In this document: positions 16,901-19,471 of the stretch, piece after piece
Layout of the letters: every line of letters begins with the position of its first letter
How positions within the stretch are numbered: the stretch's first letter is position 1
Assembly: GCA_002496725.1 (NCBI GenBank)
Contig: DALI01000012.1
Span: forward strand, 37,607-57,077
DNA length: 19,471 bases
Reading direction: 5' to 3'
Source: Euryarchaeota archaeon UBA181
GTDB lineage: Archaea > Thermoplasmatota > Poseidoniia > Poseidoniales > Thalassarchaeaceae
Made by a program: the position numbers and the translations under genes
Notes under the pieces: generated by a model
The model's database searches: none
What the model saw: only the letters and a program-made list of their open reading frames with translations
Told to the model about the DNA's origin: nothing

Positions 16901-17506
16901 GATATCCAAGGAAAATGGGTTGAGTGGTCATTCACCGGATCTGGAAGTAGGACGATAAGTATGACTGCGGTCGATGAGGGGAACGGTGCTTCGACAACTC
17001 TCACAGTCAGTGTTTCAGCCGCGCCGTTTGAACTGAGTGAATTCGTAGCATCTTACGGATTGATTCTATTGATAATCGTTATTCTAGCCTTGGTTGGGGC
17101 CGTTATGGTACTGAGCAATAGGAGATCTTCTTCTGTTAGAAGTGAGTCGCAGTTCGATCAAACTAGTAGTTTGAAGAGGGTATCCATGGATGATGCATTT
17201 GATGATCCAGAATACGATCCTTTCGATTTGAAGAGTAGGAAAGACGGTCCGAAGAAGAAAGCCTTAGAGACAGTGGAAGATTCCGTTTTAGAGACTGATG
17301 AACTTGAAAAATCAGAGGATTCTCAAACTCCAGAAGATACCTCTGAGGAGGAGGATAACGACTTCTCTGAGGAAGAGGAGTTGGAGATTCAAGATCAGGA
17401 TCATCTCACTGATATTGGCGAGACGGAAGAAGACTCGCAAGAAATTACAGCCCCTCTAGAAGCCGTTCTCAGCGAAGAAGACATCGAAGCACTCTTTGAG
17501 GAGTAG
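13970..17506 (+). CDS. Large surface protein with CARDB and PKD-like domains, C-terminal membrane anchor and acidic cytoplasmic tail
   Basis: A 1178-residue protein. It begins with a signal sequence (hydrophobic about 7-23, no lipobox). Residues about 45-300 form a beta-rich region with two similar starts, WEIGDRWIYDG and LSVGDYWSTSY. A short Ig-like segment follows (NGQPVSGQEMEFRYG, about 325). A CARDB domain lies at about 430-525 (FYVPVQNRGLLASPATT, ending in DDGDRSNNNGVFTLFIG). About five PKD/cadherin-like domains run from 527 to 1018, each with VxDD(E/D)G-like turns and an N-x-x-P linker. A single transmembrane helix at about 1028-1048 is followed by NRRSSS and a 125-residue Glu/Asp-rich tail ending LSEEDIEALFEE. 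Topology is therefore outside N-terminus, inside tail. A GAGGTG ribosome binding site precedes ATG 13970. It follows TBP by 47 bases and precedes the SepF-like gene by 14, suggesting an operon with the latter. Adhesion or envelope function is inferred. Confidence 0.85.
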   Translation: MGNYFPTAILVAVLLSSQGILMMQGGEIHELDNDSLSADSVQRNTNIVDLPSWEIGDRWIYDGYLDVGDFVTSSGVSTNVQYLTGTLDRSITDIYTMTVDNRSTLVYKAESQGTYEANNVNLDGNTGDLDIVMDTLEIIRVSDLAVVQQEATIDIDFGYRVWLWTIDIDVAELTITQTYSPPTEGYDFPLSVGDYWSTSYYQEIDYEGSSSFVTIPSDDQSSESRSWQVMSRGAPGTSYAGCQQSYNVTTFDSNGSADGFRWFCPAVRGDVSSSTDIIDGINSFHELQSYQAGRSKEISVEFEFPLSPLDLDTSAWANVTQNGQPVSGQEMEFRYGIDEDVRTITTSANGSAHVVFNTGHSTDDSAGGSEAGSHGVIAWIPSEEIVGVSTITIDPNVSTVDLVVLSEGVTVERTRDGATTTLATSTGFNAVPLDTLRFYVPVQNRGLLASPATTMNVVSPDGSTQIAQVPTLSSLGQSIIEINWTIRSAHPIGDITLSFQVDPDEAITDDGDRSNNNGVFTLFIGRLPTASLDMSSQSLTKSEVVLDGSASYDEDGGGISCVFFIGMGTEQLTISDQDDCIVEIEWPDDGVFETVLVVTDDENDVSTESRSIEILNRPPEVTIGSEYEWTYVLSPIQFDVDERSDIDTQNPEAPMDILWNSSYPCNEGQVGIYCTVTPESEGDYTIRVEAVDDDGDVGYSNKTIEVRNIAPTNPRAEVWKGGNRMIPDSRGVYLANEGDVLTFEGLADDSPNDLYTLLHIWSPDAENSPGLMINFEGRMSTIDHTYHTSGLHLATLQVVDDDGASTESLIIPIEISNIDPQISPLAPPLPAAEDSPVYIAVETIDTAGDQLTLRNCFDLDPTTDSDDSGQSSDDCDVESRILDLSWPDATTAPTMIVFHVTDDDGSMVMLEIPLDIRNVNPVPRASVSSFSTVEGDVVFFSANGTTDSLHDIENMLYNWDMDTSVDSDGDGNAANDIDIQGKWVEWSFTGSGSRTISMTAVDEGNGASTTLTVSVSAAPFELSEFVASYGLILLIIVILALVGAVMVLSNRRSSSVRSESQFDQTSSLKRVSMDDAFDDPEYDPFDLKSRKDGPKKKALETVEDSVLETDELEKSEDSQTPEDTSEEEDNDFSEEEELEIQDQDHLTDIGETEEDSQEITAPLEAVLSEEDIEALFEE

Positions 17507-17520
17507 TTGTCGGAAGACAC

Positions 17521-17991
17521 GTGGCTAACCTTTTCAGACTACTTGGACTTCCAGATCCATCCAAGGTTATAGCATCTGATTCAAGAAGAAAAAAGGTTTC
17601 AGCGGATCCTGGCCCTCAAGAGGGAGATTTACATCTAGACTTGGGAGAACCGCGGTGGTCTGAATGGACTTTGCGCCATACCCCTGGGCCAGAAAGGAAC
17701 GTAGTCTACCTGAAACCCGATGGGCTTCATAGACTATCTCTGGAAGGGATGTCTGGACCTCTTGCCAGAGGTAGTTTGGTGATTGTGGACCTTGGCTCTC
17801 TTGTTCATATGCCTAGCCAGAAGGATGTATGCAAGAGGCGAGTTCAAGAAATGTCGGAACGACTGGGTCTGCATGCCTTCGCAATCAACGAAGATGATTC
17901 TTTGCTAATGGTCCCGGGTGCAATGATGAGGGTCGATACTACGAAATATGAATTGGGAATTGGCGGCTACGGTCACTTATCTGAGTCTTGA
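17521..17991 (+). CDS. sepF: SepF-like cell-division protein (DUF552 family), divergent
   Basis: A 156-residue protein. The N-terminus MANLFRLLGL can form a short amphipathic helix like the membrane-targeting sequence of archaeal SepF. A polar linker (about 11-58) follows. The core (about 60-140) has VVYLKPDGLHRLS, a GSLVIVDLGSL strand, then a helix with KDVCKRRVQEMSERLG, and HAFAINEDDSLLMVPGAMMRV. The order strand, [ILV]-V-D-L, K-R-R helix, then G-x-x-A-x-I-x-E-D-x-x-L-x-V-P matches SepF/DUF552. In archaea SepF dimers tether FtsZ to the membrane at the division site. The protein is divergent enough that the call needs a profile search. The start is GTG 17521, 14 bases after the surface-protein stop. 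Its 3' end overlaps the opposing small gene by 19 bases. Confidence 0.65.
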   Translation: MANLFRLLGLPDPSKVIASDSRRKKVSADPGPQEGDLHLDLGEPRWSEWTLRHTPGPERNVVYLKPDGLHRLSLEGMSGPLARGSLVIVDLGSLVHMPSQKDVCKRRVQEMSERLGLHAFAINEDDSLLMVPGAMMRVDTTKYELGIGGYGHLSES

Positions 17992-18215
17992 TTTGCGGGT
18001 TCAAAATCAACAGGACCGTCCTCGAGCCATGAGTCTAGGTCGCCTGCTGCTACTTCCTCTGCAGCGTGAGCAGTAAAGTCCCTGTAGATAATCCACTTGG
18101 CGATTTTTTCTTCGTCCTCGCCCCGATTACTCTTCCTCCTGATAGACTCATTGGCATATGTTACACAGCGCCTGAGGAATCTTTCTACTAAATTCCTCCT
18201 TTCATCGGCATTCAT
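17973..18215 (-). CDS. Small acidic helical protein, unknown function
   Basis: An 80-residue protein with no signal or membrane segment. Residues 1-30 are basic and helical (ERRNLVERFLRRCVTYANES), followed by RRKSNRGEDEEKIAKWIIYR, then the acidic DFTAHAAEEVAAGDLDSWLE and a disordered acidic end. I do not recognise the family. ATG 18215 is preferred: it comes four bases after the bcp stop and is preceded by GAGTGAT, a ribosome binding site that contains that stop. A TTG at 18227 would overlap bcp. The gene is last in the minus-strand operon after bcp, and its stop lies inside the 3' end of the SepF-like gene. Coupling to bcp makes expression likely. Confidence 0.65.
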   Translation of the reverse strand: MNADERRNLVERFLRRCVTYANESIRRKSNRGEDEEKIAKWIIYRDFTAHAAEEVAAGDLDSWLEDGPVDFEPANQDSDK

Positions 18216-18219
18216 AATA

Positions 18220-18702
18220 TCACTCAATCCCTAAATCGGAAATAATTTGCTCAACATGCCCCTTTGTCTTGACCTTGTACCCGACCCATGTCAAAATCCC
18301 ATCGGGGGAGATTGCGAATGTTGACCTCAGAGTCCCCATGTATGTCTTTCCATACATGCTCTTCTCCCTCCATGTGCCGTACAATGTATGCAAATCTGCG
18401 TCTTCATCAACTATCAGGTCAAATGGTAAATCATGCTTGGAAATAAATTTCTCATGTGATTTGGCAGAGTCAGTTGATACTCCGATTACCGTCCATGAGT
18501 TACTCGATATCCTACTAAAATTATCTCTGAAATCACATGCCTGAGTAGTGCAACCAGGGGTATTGTCACGAGGGTAGAAGTATAGGATTACTCCACTACC
18601 AGAATTTAGTTTTTCTGAAAGTACGAACTTGGAACCATCAGTCAAAAATGCCTCAAATTCGGGTGCTTTCTGTCCGGTTGTCAGTATAACTTCGCCACTC
18701 AT
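18220..18702 (-). CDS. bcp: Peroxiredoxin, PrxQ/Bcp type
   Basis: A 160-residue thiol peroxidase that reduces hydrogen and organic peroxides. The motif YFYPRDNTPGCTTQACDFRD carries the peroxidatic cysteine (C51) and, four residues later in the C-x4-C arrangement of the alpha-helix type PrxQ, the resolving cysteine (C56). Further family marks are VIGVSTDSAKSHEKFISKH, LPFDLIVDEDADLHTLYG and EKSMYGKTYMGTLRSTFAI. There is no signal peptide, so it is cytoplasmic. ATG 18702 is preferred over GTG 18711 because GGAGTGA lies at the right distance before it and the N-terminus then matches the family. It sits 25 bases after the unknown 191-residue gene and is coupled to the small gene downstream, in a run that begins with a DNA repair glycosylase. 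An oxidative-stress theme is plausible. Confidence 0.94.
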   Translation of the reverse strand: MSGEVILTTGQKAPEFEAFLTDGSKFVLSEKLNSGSGVILYFYPRDNTPGCTTQACDFRDNFSRISSNSWTVIGVSTDSAKSHEKFISKHDLPFDLIVDEDADLHTLYGTWREKSMYGKTYMGTLRSTFAISPDGILTWVGYKVKTKGHVEQIISDLGIE

Positions 18703-18727
18703 GTGCCTCACTCCACTACAAGGTTCA

Positions 18728-19303
18728 TCAAGGCTTTTCTCGATCGATATGTGAATTGACTATGATGCTAGTAGGAATTTTCGGAGGGCTACTGAAGCCG
18801 AAGGGCTTGGAAAATGAATTTGGGGCCATTTTTCCAAAATCTAATTCATGCGACTTGGCCTCAGCGGAAACCACTTTGGAAATTCCCCTAATGGAGTACC
18901 ACTCTTTGCTCCCATCTCTTGCTAAGCCGAATGTCTTGGAGCCAAAGAATATCTTGCCAAATATATTTTCTATTGATGCGATGAACCAAAGTGGACGTGG
19001 GAGTGGGAGGAGGAGGGATCTTCCCCATGAGATTGAGACTTCCAGATGATCAGTAACAACTTTGATCCTTCTTTTCATTCGTTCAACGTAAATATCAGTA
19101 ATTTTTATCTCATCGAAGGAATACAAGGAAGAGACGAATTTTGCATGCTCCTGAGAGGGAGACAGTAGCACTCTAGTACCATCCGACCTAGCCCACATTA
19201 TATTCGTGAAACTTCCTAATGGAGATTCCAGCCAATCACCGATAACTAAACAATCACCACTCTCGAAACCTGAGGAAGATATCCTACCTTTGAAAACCAT
19301 CAT
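18728..19303 (-). CDS. Conserved-looking protein of unknown function between endonuclease III and bcp
   Basis: A 191-residue protein with no signal peptide or convincing membrane helix (a hydrophobic LLLPLPRPLWFIASI at about 97-111 is interrupted by prolines). Visible blocks are WLESPLGSFTNIMWARSDGTRVLLSPS, followed by HAKFVSSLYSFDEIKI, then VTDHLEVSISWGRS and a GSKEWYSIRGISKV region. The first block resembles uncharacterised actinobacterial proteins with an 'SPLGPFTDVM...LLAP' pattern as I remember them; I cannot name a domain. The start is ATG 19303 or the adjacent ATG 19300. Both are preceded by AGGTGAT (19309-19315), which contains the TGA stop of the endonuclease gene, so translation is probably coupled. 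Confidence 0.7.
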   Translation of the reverse strand: MMVFKGRISSSGFESGDCLVIGDWLESPLGSFTNIMWARSDGTRVLLSPSQEHAKFVSSLYSFDEIKITDIYVERMKRRIKVVTDHLEVSISWGRSLLLPLPRPLWFIASIENIFGKIFFGSKTFGLARDGSKEWYSIRGISKVVSAEAKSHELDFGKMAPNSFSKPFGFSSPPKIPTSIIVNSHIDREKP

Positions 19304-19308
19304 TATCG

Positions 19309-19315
19309 ATCACCT
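19309..19315 (-). promoter_or_regulatory. Ribosome binding site of the 191-residue gene overlapping the nth stop
   Basis: AGGTGAT on the minus strand lies five bases before ATG 19303 and contains the TGA stop of the endonuclease gene (19312-19310). Confidence 0.6.
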
Positions 19316-19471
19316 ACCCTCATTGATTTTCTTCTTGGTTGCCGCCCACGAGCAAATTGGGCACTCCGAGAGATTGTGACTTCTAGCGGGACAATACTCC
19401 CTTCCGAAGTAAATTATCTGGAGGTGCCTGCGATTCCATGTTTCTATGGGAAAAACCTTCTTCAAATCTTT
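19310..19471 (-). CDS. nth: C-terminal end of endonuclease III-like HhH-GPD DNA glycosylase (5' part beyond window)
   Basis: The minus-strand frame is open from the right edge to TGA 19312-19310, giving 53 visible residues. They read KDLKKVFP, then ETWNRRHLQIIYFGREYCPA, then a cysteine-bearing tail. In endonuclease III the helix 'W-x-x-x-H-x-x-L-I-x-x-G-R-x-x-C' directly precedes the [4Fe-4S] loop. Here three cysteines follow in the order C-x9-C-x2-C, instead of the usual C-x6-C-x2-C-x5-C: the second position is Leu and the fourth is absent. The HhH motif and catalytic Lys/Asp lie outside the window. The enzyme would excise oxidised pyrimidines. It is the most upstream visible gene of the operon with bcp. 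The cluster may be altered or lost. Confidence 0.75.
   Translation of the reverse strand, partial: KDLKKVFPIETWNRRHLQIIYFGREYCPARSHNLSECPICSWAATKKKINEGR

Noticed and set aside
13970..17506. Tandem DNA repeats from the PKD-like domains
   Set aside because: The domains are similar in layout but differ clearly at the sequence level; no nucleotide repeat is visible.

Overview
The window reads as a gene-dense chromosomal segment of an archaeon, most likely a marine Thermoplasmatota of the Marine Group II/III (Poseidoniales-like) kind. It has an archaeal TATA-binding protein, a mevalonate-pathway kinase, a SepF-like division protein and a large PKD-type surface protein with one C-terminal membrane anchor. 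TATA-like boxes sit about 25 bases before several first-of-operon starts. Inside operons, GGTGAT-type ribosome binding sites precede the starts. Bacterial-type genes (NadE, PrxQ/Bcp, a PuuD-like amidotransferase, a GST-like fragment) are mixed in, as is usual for surface-ocean euryarchaea. The lineage call is inference from gene content; no 16S rRNA gene is present.

Layout. Bases 1-232 (+) are the 3' end of a GST-fold gene resembling prostaglandin E synthase 2. Convergent to it is a minus-strand operon (2231 to 236) made of an HMA-DUF4396 fusion, NAD+ synthetase and a bacterial-PH membrane protein. Isoleucyl-tRNA synthetase (2311-5526, +) is divergent from that operon. A minus-strand secreted lipoprotein with Asp-box motifs (7096-5630) faces ileS tail to tail. 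A possible 50-residue single-pass membrane protein lies at 7196-7348 (+). A second minus-strand operon (12035 to 7366) runs: membrane-bound iron-sulfur oxidoreductase (ETF:quinone oxidoreductase type), four-helix membrane protein, PuuD-like amidotransferase, cysteinyl-tRNA synthetase. Going right on the plus strand are mevalonate kinase, TBP, the PKD/CARDB surface protein and the SepF-like protein. A final minus-strand operon (right edge to 17973) contains endonuclease III (partial), an unknown 191-residue protein, peroxiredoxin Bcp and an 80-residue protein.

How the genes fit together. Much is housekeeping: two class I aminoacyl-tRNA synthetases, NAD synthesis, isoprenoid lipid synthesis, general transcription, DNA repair and peroxide defence. 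The iron-sulfur oxidoreductase suggests that electrons from fatty-acid or amino-acid oxidation enter a quinone pool. The points most worth a second look are a TBP with about 55 extra residues in its second repeat, the pairing of the surface protein (with its acidic cytoplasmic tail) with a SepF-like protein, the HMA-DUF4396 fusion, and an endonuclease III whose iron-sulfur Cys pattern is not canonical. I see no tRNA, rRNA, CRISPR array, insertion sequence or long repeat. No gene-free stretch exceeds about 110 bases.
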